From contig DAOWJM010000075.1 of NCBI GenBank assembly GCA_030640325.1, forward strand, positions 1 through 10,563: DNA of 10,563 bases, in the 5' to 3' direction. The stretch comes from Dehalococcoidia bacterium. GTDB lineage: Bacteria; Chloroflexota; Dehalococcoidia; Dehalococcoidales; BS750m-G39. The notes below the pieces were generated by a model. That model did no database searches. It was not told the origin of the DNA and worked only from the letters and a program-made list of their open reading frames with translations. Below, piece after piece: positions 1 to 6,882 of the stretch. A program made the translations under genes and the position numbers. Position 1 is the stretch's first letter; each line of letters begins with the position of its first letter.

Positions 1-1
1 A

Positions 2-397
2 CTCTCCAAGGAGGAGGTAGAGAGGATGCAGCGTGAGGGAGAGACCTACGCTGCTGAGGATGCCAAACGCAAGGAAGAGGTAGAGACACGCAATGCCGCT
101 GACACCCTGGCTTATACCGCAGAGAAAACCCTCAGGGAGCAGAAGGACAAGATACCCTCAGACTTGAACCAGGAGGTAGAAAGCAAAGTTCAAGCGGTAC
201 GCTCGGCACTACAGGGCACAGATATAGATGCCGTCCGCCAGGCAACACAGGAGCTAAACGAGGCTATGCAGAAGATTGGCGCTGCTATCTATAAGCAGCA
301 ACCACCCCCCGGTGAGCAGCCTCCACCGGGTGAACAGCCACCACCAGGCAAAGAAGGCGAAGAAGGCACCGTGGAGGGTGAGTTTAAAGAGGTGTAA
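2..397 (+). CDS. dnaK: Molecular chaperone DnaK (Hsp70), C-terminal fragment
   Basis: This is the 3' end of dnaK. The start lies outside the window, and the frame is open from base 2. DnaK is the cytoplasmic ATP-dependent chaperone that works with DnaJ and GrpE. The visible 131 residues are the helical lid of the substrate-binding domain: the text begins LSKEEVERM and continues through highly charged helices with an RNAADTLAY stretch typical of DnaK. The end is unusual. Three near-tandem PPPGEQ-type units (bases 302-355) precede a short acidic tail ending VEGEFKEV, which resembles the usual VDAEFEEV-like DnaK terminus. Downstream lie a hairpin-rich spacer, a membrane protein and then dnaJ, which fits a heat-shock locus. 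The family assignment is firm. The function of the proline-rich tail is unknown. Confidence 0.95.
   Translation, partial: LSKEEVERMQREGETYAAEDAKRKEEVETRNAADTLAYTAEKTLREQKDKIPSDLNQEVESKVQAVRSALQGTDIDAVRQATQELNEAMQKIGAAIYKQQPPPGEQPPPGEQPPPGKEGEEGTVEGEFKEV
302..355 (+). repeat. Three tandem 18-bp coding repeats (PPPGEQ) in the dnaK tail
   Basis: Three consecutive imperfect 18-base units at 302-319, 320-337 and 338-355 encode PPPGEQ, PPPGEQ and PPPGKE. The units differ mainly at third codon positions, which suggests the repeat is old enough to have drifted while the protein sequence was kept. They lie in the disordered tail of DnaK just before the acidic terminus. The number of units probably varies between relatives through slippage; this is inference. 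Confidence 0.85.
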
Positions 398-408
398 GTT
401 AGGAGTTA

Positions 409-500
409 AAGAGGGGCGAAGCCCCTCTTACAAAAAAACCATTCCCCCTTTCCTTTGAAGGAGAGGGGGATAAAGGGGTCGACAGAGTCGCCTCTGGCGA
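409..500. repeat. Cluster of consecutive hairpins between dnaK and the next gene
   Basis: The 120-base spacer after dnaK contains several inverted repeats in a row. The first is a 9-bp perfect stem, 409-417 with 421-429, loop GAA. The second is a stem of about 12 bp, 443-454 with 459-470, made of a pyrimidine-rich and a purine-rich arm with one T-G pair. Two small stems follow (480-483 with 487-490; 489-492 with 496-499), which share bases and exclude each other. An A-run (432-438) follows the first stem, so on the + strand this is not a classical U-tract terminator. The structure could be a dispersed intergenic repeat (REP or MITE-like) or an RNA processing or attenuation element. No second copy was seen in this window. 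Confidence 0.6.
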
Positions 501-517
501 GGAGAGGTAGAAAATAA

Positions 518-979
518 ATGTCATCAATGCCAATTTATGAGGAAAGGCTGAATGCAAGCTCCCCGCTCATAGCTGGTGTTTCGTTATGGGCATTAGCCGT
601 TGGTCTAGTCCCGGGTATTATTCTTGGAGGGCTATGGTGGCTCTTTGCCCTCTACATTGCACTGACCATTGGCATCATAGTCAGCTTCTTTCAGATGAAG
701 GTGGAGCTGTTTGAGGATAAGCTAGTAATAAAACTCGGGCTTTTTTACCGTAAGGTTATTGAAGTTGAGAAGATACAGGGTTGCTCCCCTCACAAAGTGC
801 TTCATCCGGTAAGGACATATGGAGGATGGGGCATCAGGAAAGGAAAAGACGAAACCTTTGCTCTAACCCAGGCTTTTATAAATGACGCTATAAAATTGGA
901 AACTACTGAGAAGACCTTCGTCATCTCATCCCGAACGCCAGAAAATTTTTGCGACGCTATCAAATCAGTAAAGAGATAA
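518..979 (+). CDS. Small membrane protein with probable bacterial PH-like domain
   Basis: This encodes a 153-residue protein of unknown function. Residues about 16-37 and 39-58 form two hydrophobic membrane segments rich in Trp, Gly and Leu. They are followed by a cytoplasm-type beta-rich domain (about 60-153) with the pattern MKVELFEDKLVIKLG, then VRTYGGWGIR, then FVISSRTPENF. This order (two membrane helices, then a strand-rich domain with a YGGWGIR-like turn and a late SRTPE loop) resembles small bacterial proteins with PH-like domains; I infer that by eye. The ATG at 518 is preceded by GGAGAGG (501-507) at a slightly long spacing. A second ATG at 527 is a possible alternative. It ends four bases before dnaJ, so the two are very likely co-transcribed and perhaps translationally coupled. 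A membrane or stress-sensing role is conceivable but unproven. Confidence 0.75.
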   Translation: MSSMPIYEERLNASSPLIAGVSLWALAVGLVPGIILGGLWWLFALYIALTIGIIVSFFQMKVELFEDKLVIKLGLFYRKVIEVEKIQGCSPHKVLHPVRTYGGWGIRKGKDETFALTQAFINDAIKLETTEKTFVISSRTPENFCDAIKSVKR

Positions 980-983
980 TAAT

Positions 984-2093
984 ATGACAATAAAGCGGGA
1001 TTATTATGAAATCCTCGGAATAGACAGAAATGCTACCGATGAGGAAATAAAGAGGGTATTTCGTAAGCTAGCCTTTAAGTATCACCCTGACCACAATCAT
1101 GATGATAGGGCGGGGGAGAAATTCAAAGAGGTAAACGAAGCCTACGAAGTGCTCTCCGACCGGGATAAGCGTGCTGCTTATGACCGCTTTGGGCACGGCG
1201 GTGCCGAGGGGCTTTTCGGGCGAGGCTTTGAGGGCTTCGACTTTGGCGGCTTTGGGGATATCTTTGACGCCTTCTTTGGCGGGGCAGCCACTGCCACCCG
1301 CCAAGCACCACAGCGTGGTGCTGACCTCCGCTACAGCATTACCATCACCTTTGAGGAAGCAGCCCTGGGCTGTGAAAAAGAGGTAACCATATCGCGCACC
1401 GAGAACTGCTCATTGTGCCAGGGTGTTGGCTGCAAGCCAGGTAGTCAGCCCATCCGATGTCCCAACTGTAATGGCACTGGGCAGGTGCGACGGGTCCACC
1501 AGAGCCTCTTCGGTCGTTTCGCCCACACCGCCACCTGCGAGCAGTGTCACGGTGAAGGCAGAATTATTACCGAGCCCTGCCCCCGGTGCCGCGGCACAGG
1601 TAAGGAGAAGCACAAGCGTGATATCTTGATTAAAATCCCGGCTGGGGTGGATAATGGCTCTCAAATACGCCTCAGTGGTGAGGGTGAGGCGGGGACAAGG
1701 GGTGGCTCCCCAGGCAATCTTTATATCACCCTGTCAGTCAAGGAGCATGAATTCTTCACCCGATATAATGACGACATCCTCTACGAGCTGTCAATCAACT
1801 TTGCTCAAGCTGCTCTGGGCACTGAGGTAGAGGTGCCTACCCTGGGCGGCAAAACCAAGTTCAAGGTCCCGGCTGGCAGTCAAACGGGGCAAATCTTCAG
1901 GCTTAAAGGTCAGGGCATTGCCCATTTACCTAGAGGTGGACACGGCGACCAGCTAGTTATGCTATTTGTAGTTACCCCTGATTCACTAACTGAAAAACAG
2001 CGCCAACTGCTGGGGGAGCTGGGCGAGAGCCTAAGTCCAGCCAATATGCCTGATGCCAAAAAATGGAAGGGATTTTCTCAGCGGGGTCTGTAA
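984..2093 (+). CDS. dnaJ: Chaperone protein DnaJ (type I Hsp40)
   Basis: This encodes a full-length 369-residue class I J-protein, the co-chaperone that delivers unfolded clients to DnaK and stimulates its ATPase. The J domain (about 5-70) has the HPD motif at residues 34-36. A Gly/Phe-rich linker follows (about 71-100). The zinc-binding region carries four CxxCxGxG repeats with cysteines at 142/145, 159/162, 185/188 and 199/202. Two C-terminal client-binding beta domains follow (from about 212). Length and domain order are normal. The ATG at 984 is four bases after the preceding stop and has only a weak purine stretch (AAGAGAT) upstream, which favours translational coupling with the membrane-protein gene. 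It lies downstream of dnaK on the same strand, as expected. It converges on gpsA with a 30-base gap. Confidence 0.98.
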   Translation: MTIKRDYYEILGIDRNATDEEIKRVFRKLAFKYHPDHNHDDRAGEKFKEVNEAYEVLSDRDKRAAYDRFGHGGAEGLFGRGFEGFDFGGFGDIFDAFFGGAATATRQAPQRGADLRYSITITFEEAALGCEKEVTISRTENCSLCQGVGCKPGSQPIRCPNCNGTGQVRRVHQSLFGRFAHTATCEQCHGEGRIITEPCPRCRGTGKEKHKRDILIKIPAGVDNGSQIRLSGEGEAGTRGGSPGNLYITLSVKEHEFFTRYNDDILYELSINFAQAALGTEVEVPTLGGKTKFKVPAGSQTGQIFRLKGQGIAHLPRGGHGDQLVMLFVVTPDSLTEKQRQLLGELGESLSPANMPDAKKWKGFSQRGL

Positions 2094-2123
2094 AAATCCT
2101 GATTTTTGGGTAATCGGACAGAC
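2086..2123. terminator. Nested hairpin at the dnaJ/gpsA convergent junction, candidate bidirectional terminator
   Basis: An inner perfect 7-bp stem pairs AAAAATC (2092-2098) with GATTTTT (2101-2107) around a CT loop; in practice the loop would be at least 4 bases. An outer 6-bp stem pairs GTCTGT (2086-2091) with ACAGAC (2118-2123). The structure includes the dnaJ stop codon and ends one base before the last base of the gpsA stop codon. The A/T arms give a U-rich run in both directions, which suits two converging operons. The stem is GC-poor, so its strength is uncertain. Confidence 0.45.
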
Positions 2124-3164
2124 TCAGCGCTTAAACAGGGAGAACAATTTCCACCTTCGACCCACTAGCTCATGCCTGGCTTCAGCCTCCATCAGCTCCA
2201 ATGCTGCTTGACGAGGGCTAAGCCCCTGGAAAAGAACCTTATAAATCTTCTCGGTAATAGGCATCTCCAGCTCAAACTGCTGGGCTAGATTATGGGCAAC
2301 AATGGTGGTGGCTACCCCCTCAGCCACACCATTCATTGATTTGATTATCTCCTCCAGCGAGCGCCCTTTGGTTAACTCCACCCCCACATAGTGATTACGA
2401 CTTAACGGGCTTGAGCAGGTAGCGATTAAATCGCCCAAACCGGTTAACCCAGAAAAGGTGAGTGGATTTGCCCCGAGGGTAACTCCCAGAGCCGTTATCT
2501 CGGTCAGACCACGGGTGATTAAAGCCGCCTTAGCATTGTCACCATAGCCTAGCCCATCAGCTATGCCAGCCCCCAGAGCGATAATATTCTTCAATGCCCC
2601 CCCTATCTCCCCCCCTATGACATCGGTATTGGTATATAGACAAAGGTTGGGGGTATTTAACAGCTTCTGAGCCCTTCTGGCTACAGCCTCGTCCCAGGCA
2701 GCCACCACTGCAACCGCAGGTAGGTCGCGGAGAATCTCCTGTGACAAATTAGGCCCGGAAAGAACACAAATATTAGGCCAAAAACCAGGGCTTATCTCAT
2801 CGGCGATTACCTGGGACATCCGCTTGTTACTATCAATCTCCAGACCTTTGGCGGCACTCACTATCAACATTGAACCATCAAGGTGGTCAGGAACTGATTT
2901 TATGTTCTGCCTCATCCTCTGGGAGGGCACAGCCAGGATTACTGCCTTGGCATCGGCTAAGGCTTCACTTAATGAGCTGGTAATTGATAGCTGAGGAGGC
3001 AAGGTAATACCAGAAAGCACGTCGGAATGATATCTGGCATCTCTCAGTTCAGCGGACTCTTGTTCTGTCCGTGCCCACAGCCTGACCTCCATCCCCTTAC
3101 GTGCTAATACCACTCCCAAGGTTACCCCCCAGGTAGTGGTACCAATAATGGCAACCCTGGACAT
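2124..3164 (-). CDS. gpsA: NAD(P)-dependent glycerol-3-phosphate dehydrogenase GpsA
   Basis: This 346-residue cytoplasmic enzyme reduces dihydroxyacetone phosphate to sn-glycerol-3-phosphate, the backbone of phospholipids. An N-terminal Rossmann domain begins VAIIGTTTWG. The usual GxGxxG glycine loop (commonly GAGSWG) is GTTTWG here, so the middle glycine is replaced by threonine. Further family signatures are SAAKGLE near residue 106, a Lys at 192 in GGALKNIIALG that matches the catalytic lysine, GDNAKAALITRG at 208-219, and LTFSGLTGLGDLIATC, which is characteristic of GpsA. Length is normal. The ATG at 3164 is preceded by GGGGTAAGGT, and the plsY stop codon lies three bases upstream. It is the last gene of the argF-der-plsY-gpsA operon. 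PlsY, encoded just before it, uses its product directly. Confidence 0.96.
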   Translation of the reverse strand: MSRVAIIGTTTWGVTLGVVLARKGMEVRLWARTEQESAELRDARYHSDVLSGITLPPQLSITSSLSEALADAKAVILAVPSQRMRQNIKSVPDHLDGSMLIVSAAKGLEIDSNKRMSQVIADEISPGFWPNICVLSGPNLSQEILRDLPAVAVVAAWDEAVARRAQKLLNTPNLCLYTNTDVIGGEIGGALKNIIALGAGIADGLGYGDNAKAALITRGLTEITALGVTLGANPLTFSGLTGLGDLIATCSSPLSRNHYVGVELTKGRSLEEIIKSMNGVAEGVATTIVAHNLAQQFELEMPITEKIYKVLFQGLSPRQAALELMEAEARHELVGRRWKLFSLFKR

Positions 3165-3167
3165 ACC

Positions 3168-3875
3168 TTACCCCGCTCCATCTGTGTGGTTAGAGGAAGG
3201 CGAATCCCTCTCCCCAGCCTTCTCGCCGAGCTTGCGCTCTTTGCCCGATATCAATCGACGGATGTTATCCCGGTGCATAACAAAGATTATTACTGTACCC
3301 ACCAGAGCATAAAACAGGTACTCTATAGGGAAGCCGTTCAAAATGGTAAGCGGGACCAATATGGCATAAGTACCTACTGCCCCAGCAATGGAGCCTAGAG
3401 AGACAAACCTGGTTAAGCCGGCACCTATAATTAGAATCTCACCGCCAAATAACGCTGCTACTGGGCATAAGGCAATTAGCCCGCCGAAGAAGGGGGCGAC
3501 GCCTCTACCCCCCCGAAATTTAAGAAATACCGGCCAGATATGTCCAGCTACCGCTGCCAGAGCCGCCAGAACCTGGGCAACCAGCGAGCCTAAACCAAAG
3601 TCACCCACCACCAGGTAGCCTTTACCGACTATCAACCCGGCAAATACCACCGCCAGCACTCCCTTTGACATATCCAAGACAGCCACCAAAGCGGCTGACT
3701 TGCGACCAGCGGTTCGGAGCACATTAGTTGCCCCTGTCTTGCCACTACCATATCGTCTAACATCCACCTTAGCCTGCTGCCTGCCTACTAACAAACCAAA
3801 GGGAATAGAGCCCAAAAGGTAACCAAGTATCACTACACCGACAAACTTGGCAATATCCAGCAGCTCGACTGTCAC
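3168..3875 (-). CDS. plsY: Glycerol-3-phosphate acyltransferase PlsY (acyl-phosphate dependent)
   Basis: This 235-residue multi-pass membrane enzyme transfers an acyl group from acyl-phosphate to the sn-1 position of glycerol-3-phosphate, forming lysophosphatidic acid. Motif 1 is SGKTGATN (44-51), where the family usually has SGNxGATN. Motif 2 is GHIWPVFLKFRGGRGVAP (111-128), where GGKGVAT is usual. Motif 3 is HRDNIRRLISGKE (201-213). Several hydrophobic segments surround the motifs, for example near residues 11-30, 73-110 and 129-200. The hydrophilic tail after residue 213 is longer than the core needs. The start is GTG at 3875, overlapping the der stop codon by four bases (GTGA), with GAGGTGA just upstream, so translation is probably coupled to der. 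Family assignment is strong. The motif substitutions are conservative in charge (K to R) or polar (N to K). Confidence 0.95.
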   Translation of the reverse strand: MTVELLDIAKFVGVVILGYLLGSIPFGLLVGRQQAKVDVRRYGSGKTGATNVLRTAGRKSAALVAVLDMSKGVLAVVFAGLIVGKGYLVVGDFGLGSLVAQVLAALAAVAGHIWPVFLKFRGGRGVAPFFGGLIALCPVAALFGGEILIIGAGLTRFVSLGSIAGAVGTYAILVPLTILNGFPIEYLFYALVGTVIIFVMHRDNIRRLISGKERKLGEKAGERDSPSSNHTDGAG

Positions 3876-5185
3876 AGCTCACCTCTAGTTTTAAAGACTA
3901 AACGAAACGGAGTGCCAGCGAAGCCGAATGACTGGCGTAGCTTGTTCTCCAGGTAGTGTTGGTAGGAAAAATGTATTAGCTTAGCGTCGTTGACAAAAAA
4001 GACGAAGGTTGGTGGGTTAACCTCAGCCTGGGTAGCATACAAAATCTTTAGCTGCTTGCTGCCCTTTCGTGGCAGATTATGAGCAGCTACCGCCTGCTGG
4101 ACCACACTATTAACTTCAGCGGTGGGTAGTCGTTTGAGCCTCTCCTGATATACCTGACACGCCTGAGGCATCACCTTGTCCATCCCCTGCCCAAACTTAG
4201 CTGAAATATACACCACCGACGCATAGGACATAAACCTGAGATGGCTCCTGATATACCTATTACATTCAGCTACACTCTTGCTCACCGCCAGGTCCCACTT
4301 ATTGACTACCAATACAACCCCCTTAGCCGCCTGCTGAATATAACCAGCAATATGCTCATCCTGAGAAGTAAGCAACTCAGTGGCGTCAAGGACCAGCAGA
4401 ACTACATCAGCCTCATCAATTGCCCGCAGGGCACGAATCACGCTATACCGCTCTACTCCCACCCCCCACCGACCCCGCCGCCTGATTCCAGCGGTATCAA
4501 TAAGTATCACACTTTGCCCACCAAAGTCAAGCAAGGTATTTATAGCATCGTGGGTAGTCCCCGGGACTTCATCAACAATAGCCCGCTCCTCACCCAAGAG
4601 GGCATTAAGAAGCGTTGACTTACCCACGTTAGGTCTACCGACAATAGCCAGCTTCATAATCTCTGCCTCAGCCTCAACCACTGAAGGGGTCGGCAGCAGG
4701 GAGATAACCTTATCCAGCAGCTCAGCAGTACCCCGACCATGATAGGCACTAATGGCAAATGGCTCACCAAGTCCCAACTGATAAAATTCTACCGCCTCGG
4801 TCTCAAGCTTGGCATTATCCGCCTTATTAGCCACTAATACTATGGGCTTGCTTGAACTGCGGAGCATCTCAGCAATCTCCAGGTCAGAGGGCACCACTCC
4901 ATCCCTGGTGTCCACCAAGAAAATAATAACATCAGCCTCGGCGATAGCCACCTCTACCTGCCCCTTGACTCCTCGAGCAATAGGAGACCGGGGTCTCACT
5001 TCTAGACCGCCGGTATCAACTATGGTAAATTCAACCCCCTGCCATGAAACACCAGCAAATATACGGTCGCGGGTTGTCCCGGGCAAATCCACGACAATAG
5101 CTATTGGCTTGCCCGCCAGGCGATTTAACAGGGTAGATTTACCCACATTCTGTCTGCCGACAATAGCCACAATAGGTTTACTCAC
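3872..5185 (-). CDS. der: Ribosome-assembly GTPase Der (EngA)
   Basis: This 437-residue double-GTPase is needed for maturation of the large ribosomal subunit. The first G domain has GRQNVGKS (10-17), PGTTRD (35-40), DTGG (57-60) and NKAD (120-123). The second has GRPNVGKS (183-190), PGTTHD (208-213), DTAG (230-233), NKWD (295-298) and ISAK (327-330). A C-terminal KH-like domain follows (about 350-437). The chosen start is GTG at 5185, with GGAGG five bases upstream, and it places the first G motif at residue 10 as is normal for Der. The frame stays open upstream to an ATG at 5329, but that 48-residue extension is Arg/Ser/Leu-rich, lies inside the preceding gene and has no family resemblance. 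The stop overlaps the plsY start. Its position between a membrane-protein gene and plsY-gpsA is an operon context, not a functional pathway. Confidence 0.96.
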   Translation of the reverse strand: MSKPIVAIVGRQNVGKSTLLNRLAGKPIAIVVDLPGTTRDRIFAGVSWQGVEFTIVDTGGLEVRPRSPIARGVKGQVEVAIAEADVIIFLVDTRDGVVPSDLEIAEMLRSSSKPIVLVANKADNAKLETEAVEFYQLGLGEPFAISAYHGRGTAELLDKVISLLPTPSVVEAEAEIMKLAIVGRPNVGKSTLLNALLGEERAIVDEVPGTTHDAINTLLDFGGQSVILIDTAGIRRRGRWGVGVERYSVIRALRAIDEADVVLLVLDATELLTSQDEHIAGYIQQAAKGVVLVVNKWDLAVSKSVAECNRYIRSHLRFMSYASVVYISAKFGQGMDKVMPQACQVYQERLKRLPTAEVNSVVQQAVAAHNLPRKGSKQLKILYATQAEVNPPTFVFFVNDAKLIHFSYQHYLENKLRQSFGFAGTPFRLVFKTRGEL

Positions 5186-5190
5186 AGCCA

Positions 5191-5195
5191 CCTCC
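5191..5195 (-). promoter_or_regulatory. Ribosome binding site that fixes the der start
   Basis: On the minus strand, GGAGG (5195 down to 5191) is followed by five bases and then GTG at 5185. It sits just after the stop codon of the upstream membrane-protein gene. This supports the GTG start over the upstream in-frame ATG at 5329. Confidence 0.85.
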
Positions 5196-5204
5196 AAAAG
5201 CCTG

Positions 5205-5924
5205 TTACGAGATATATCCTTTGCCTCGGGAAGGCTTCTCCTCTCCCTCCTCTGTAGCCTGAAGAGGCTTCGTCGCTGGTATCTCCTTAGCAAACTTGAC
5301 GCTGGGGGGCTCAACCTCTGTTCTGGCAACCGTCCTCAGCTCGGCGATGTTATCCCTGAAATCCTGAACAAAGGCGTTGTATTCCATCACTAGCCTATTG
5401 TACTGGTCTTTAGTTTCCTGCGGAATTTCAATACTCTGCGCCACCTCGTAAAACTGCTCTATAAATTCATAATAATGACTGGTTACCATCCACAGCTCAC
5501 TTTGATAGGTGCGCAAATAAATACCAAACCTCCTGGTTCTGATATCGCTCTCCACCCTATCGATGAAACTATTACACCAGGTATTGAAAATCCGCTGTGC
5601 CACCTCGCACTCCCGAGCCCAAGCCCACACTTTAGCATTATCGGTAGTGAATAGGCTACGGATAACAACAAAGATAGACAGTGACGAATCGCCCATAAAT
5701 CTGCGATTAAAATATCCGGCTAGTTGCTTGAGCCTCAGCGATGCATGTTCCAGTTCCTTCTCCCCGGCTCTGGTTATGGCCACCACTAAACCGATGATAA
5801 GGATAATAACCAGAACCGCGGCTAGGACCCAAATTGGCCACTCGTAGAAATAGCCAATGAGAGCCAGTGCTGTGATTAAAATCGGGCACCAGCCCCAGTT
5901 TATTATAGACCTTAAGATATACAC
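5205..5924 (-). CDS. Unrecognised membrane-anchored protein with helical cytoplasmic domain
   Basis: This encodes a 239-residue protein that I do not recognise. Two hydrophobic segments, about residues 12-28 and 31-51, form an N-terminal hairpin anchor. A long, aromatic-rich and probably helical soluble region follows (about 52-195), with stretches such as WAWARECEVAQR, TSHYYEFIEQFYEVAQS and VQDFRDNIAELR. The last 40 or so residues are Pro/Glu/Lys-rich and likely disordered, ending near KPSRGKGYIS. The start is GTG at 5924, preceded by AGGGGG with five bases between; that ribosome binding site overlaps the argF stop codon. The stop lies 19 bases before the der start. The flanking housekeeping genes and tight packing show that it is a real, co-expressed gene. 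No enzymatic motif is visible, and a scaffold or septum- or membrane-associated role would be speculation. Confidence 0.8.
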   Translation of the reverse strand: MYILRSIINWGWCPILITALALIGYFYEWPIWVLAAVLVIILIIGLVVAITRAGEKELEHASLRLKQLAGYFNRRFMGDSSLSIFVVIRSLFTTDNAKVWAWARECEVAQRIFNTWCNSFIDRVESDIRTRRFGIYLRTYQSELWMVTSHYYEFIEQFYEVAQSIEIPQETKDQYNRLVMEYNAFVQDFRDNIAELRTVARTEVEPPSVKFAKEIPATKPLQATEEGEEKPSRGKGYIS

Positions 5925-5933
5925 AGTAACCCC

Positions 5934-6875
5934 CTAACGATAGCCAGCCAGCGGAATCTCCAGACCACCCAGTATTCCCGCCAGCAAGGCTTTCTGCATG
6001 TGTAACCTATTTTCAGCCTGGTCAAAGACCACTGACTTGGGAGTATCTAAAATCCCCTCAGCTACCTCCTCACCGTGATGAGCAGGTAAGGGATGCATCA
6101 ATATGGCATCTTCTCTGGCTAAGGACAGTAGTTCACCATCCACCTGATAGGCGGCAAATATCTGGCGTCGCGCTTCAGCCTCAGTCTCCTGCCCCATACT
6201 GGTCCACACATCAGTATAAACTACATCAGCCCCGCCAACTGCCAGGCGCGGCTCCTCAGTGCAAAATATCTCGCCACCACTACCAATAGCATTGCTTTGA
6301 GCCAGACGCAGTATTTCCTCCTGAATGGCATAGCCAGAGGGGGAAGCAATCCTGAAATTCATCCCACTAAGCGAAGCCGCCAGCATAAGGCTGCGAGCCA
6401 CATTGTTACCATCGCCAACAAAGGCTAAGGTCAAACCCTGGAGTTCCCCTTTCTTCTCATAAATGGTGAGCAGGTCAGCCAGAGCCTGGCAAGGGTGTTC
6501 CCAATCGGAGAGGGCGTTTATCACCGGCACACTGGAATAAGTAGCCAGAACCTCTAAGGTCTGGTGAGAAAAGGTGCGGGCGACGATAGCATCTACATAG
6601 CGACTGAGCACTCTAGCCACATCTGAGACTGACTCACGCTCCCCCAGACCGACCTCACCTGGAGACAGATAAACGGTCTCTCCGCCTAACTGTCGCATAG
6701 CCACCTCAAAGCTAACCCGTGTCCTTAGTGAGGGCTTCTCAAACATTATCGCCAGCGTCTTTCCACTGAGTATGGAGAGCCAACCCTGGGCTTTCATATC
6801 AATGGCATCTGATATGAGCAAGCGGATATCCTCACCGCCGAGGTCAGTTACTGAGAGTAAGTCTTTCCCCTTCAT
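5934..6875 (-). CDS. argF: Ornithine carbamoyltransferase (ArgF-like)
   Basis: This 313-residue cytoplasmic enzyme is expected to join carbamoyl phosphate and ornithine to give citrulline in arginine synthesis. The carbamoyl-phosphate site reads FEKPSLRTRVSF (45-56), with SLRTR where STRTR is common. HPCQALADL (127-135) and FVGDGNNVARSL (152-163) follow. The ornithine-side loop is DVWTSMGQE (222-230), whose SMG motif is the hallmark of ornithine rather than aspartate carbamoyltransferases. The usual HCLP motif is HPLPAHHGEE (261-270), with Pro in place of the Cys that contacts ornithine in the E. coli enzyme. Length is normal. It is the first gene of the five-gene minus-strand operon. Another transcarbamylase acting on a modified ornithine or related amine cannot be excluded, but ornithine is the best guess. 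Confidence 0.9.
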   Translation of the reverse strand: MKGKDLLSVTDLGGEDIRLLISDAIDMKAQGWLSILSGKTLAIMFEKPSLRTRVSFEVAMRQLGGETVYLSPGEVGLGERESVSDVARVLSRYVDAIVARTFSHQTLEVLATYSSVPVINALSDWEHPCQALADLLTIYEKKGELQGLTLAFVGDGNNVARSLMLAASLSGMNFRIASPSGYAIQEEILRLAQSNAIGSGGEIFCTEEPRLAVGGADVVYTDVWTSMGQETEAEARRQIFAAYQVDGELLSLAREDAILMHPLPAHHGEEVAEGILDTPKSVVFDQAENRLHMQKALLAGILGGLEIPLAGYR

Positions 6876-6882
6876 ACCCTAA

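Noticed and set aside
432..475. Classical intrinsic terminator after dnaK
   Set aside because: The stems are strong, but the run after the first one is A on the + strand rather than T, and no T-run follows the second. It was kept as a structured repeat instead.
1068..1664. Antisense and alternate-frame open frames across dnaJ
   Set aside because: All fall within strongly conserved DnaJ coding sequence, and their translations show no family features.
5141..5160. Possible repeat shared between the two P-loop coding regions of der
   Set aside because: The similarity of the two G-domain regions (near 4615-4635 and 5135-5160) is explained by the duplicated GTPase domain, not by a mobile or regulatory repeat.
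5186..5329. In-frame N-terminal extension of der to an ATG at 5329 (48 extra residues)
   Set aside because: It lies inside the preceding gene in another frame, has low-complexity Arg/Ser/Leu content, and the GTG at 5185 has an ideal ribosome binding site and gives the normal Der N terminus.
4241..5393. Long open frames on the + strand opposite der (4241-4618, 4380-4742, 4809-5393)
   Set aside because: They are antisense shadows of a well-supported gene, with Ser/Thr/Pro-rich low-complexity translations and no supporting ribosome binding sites.
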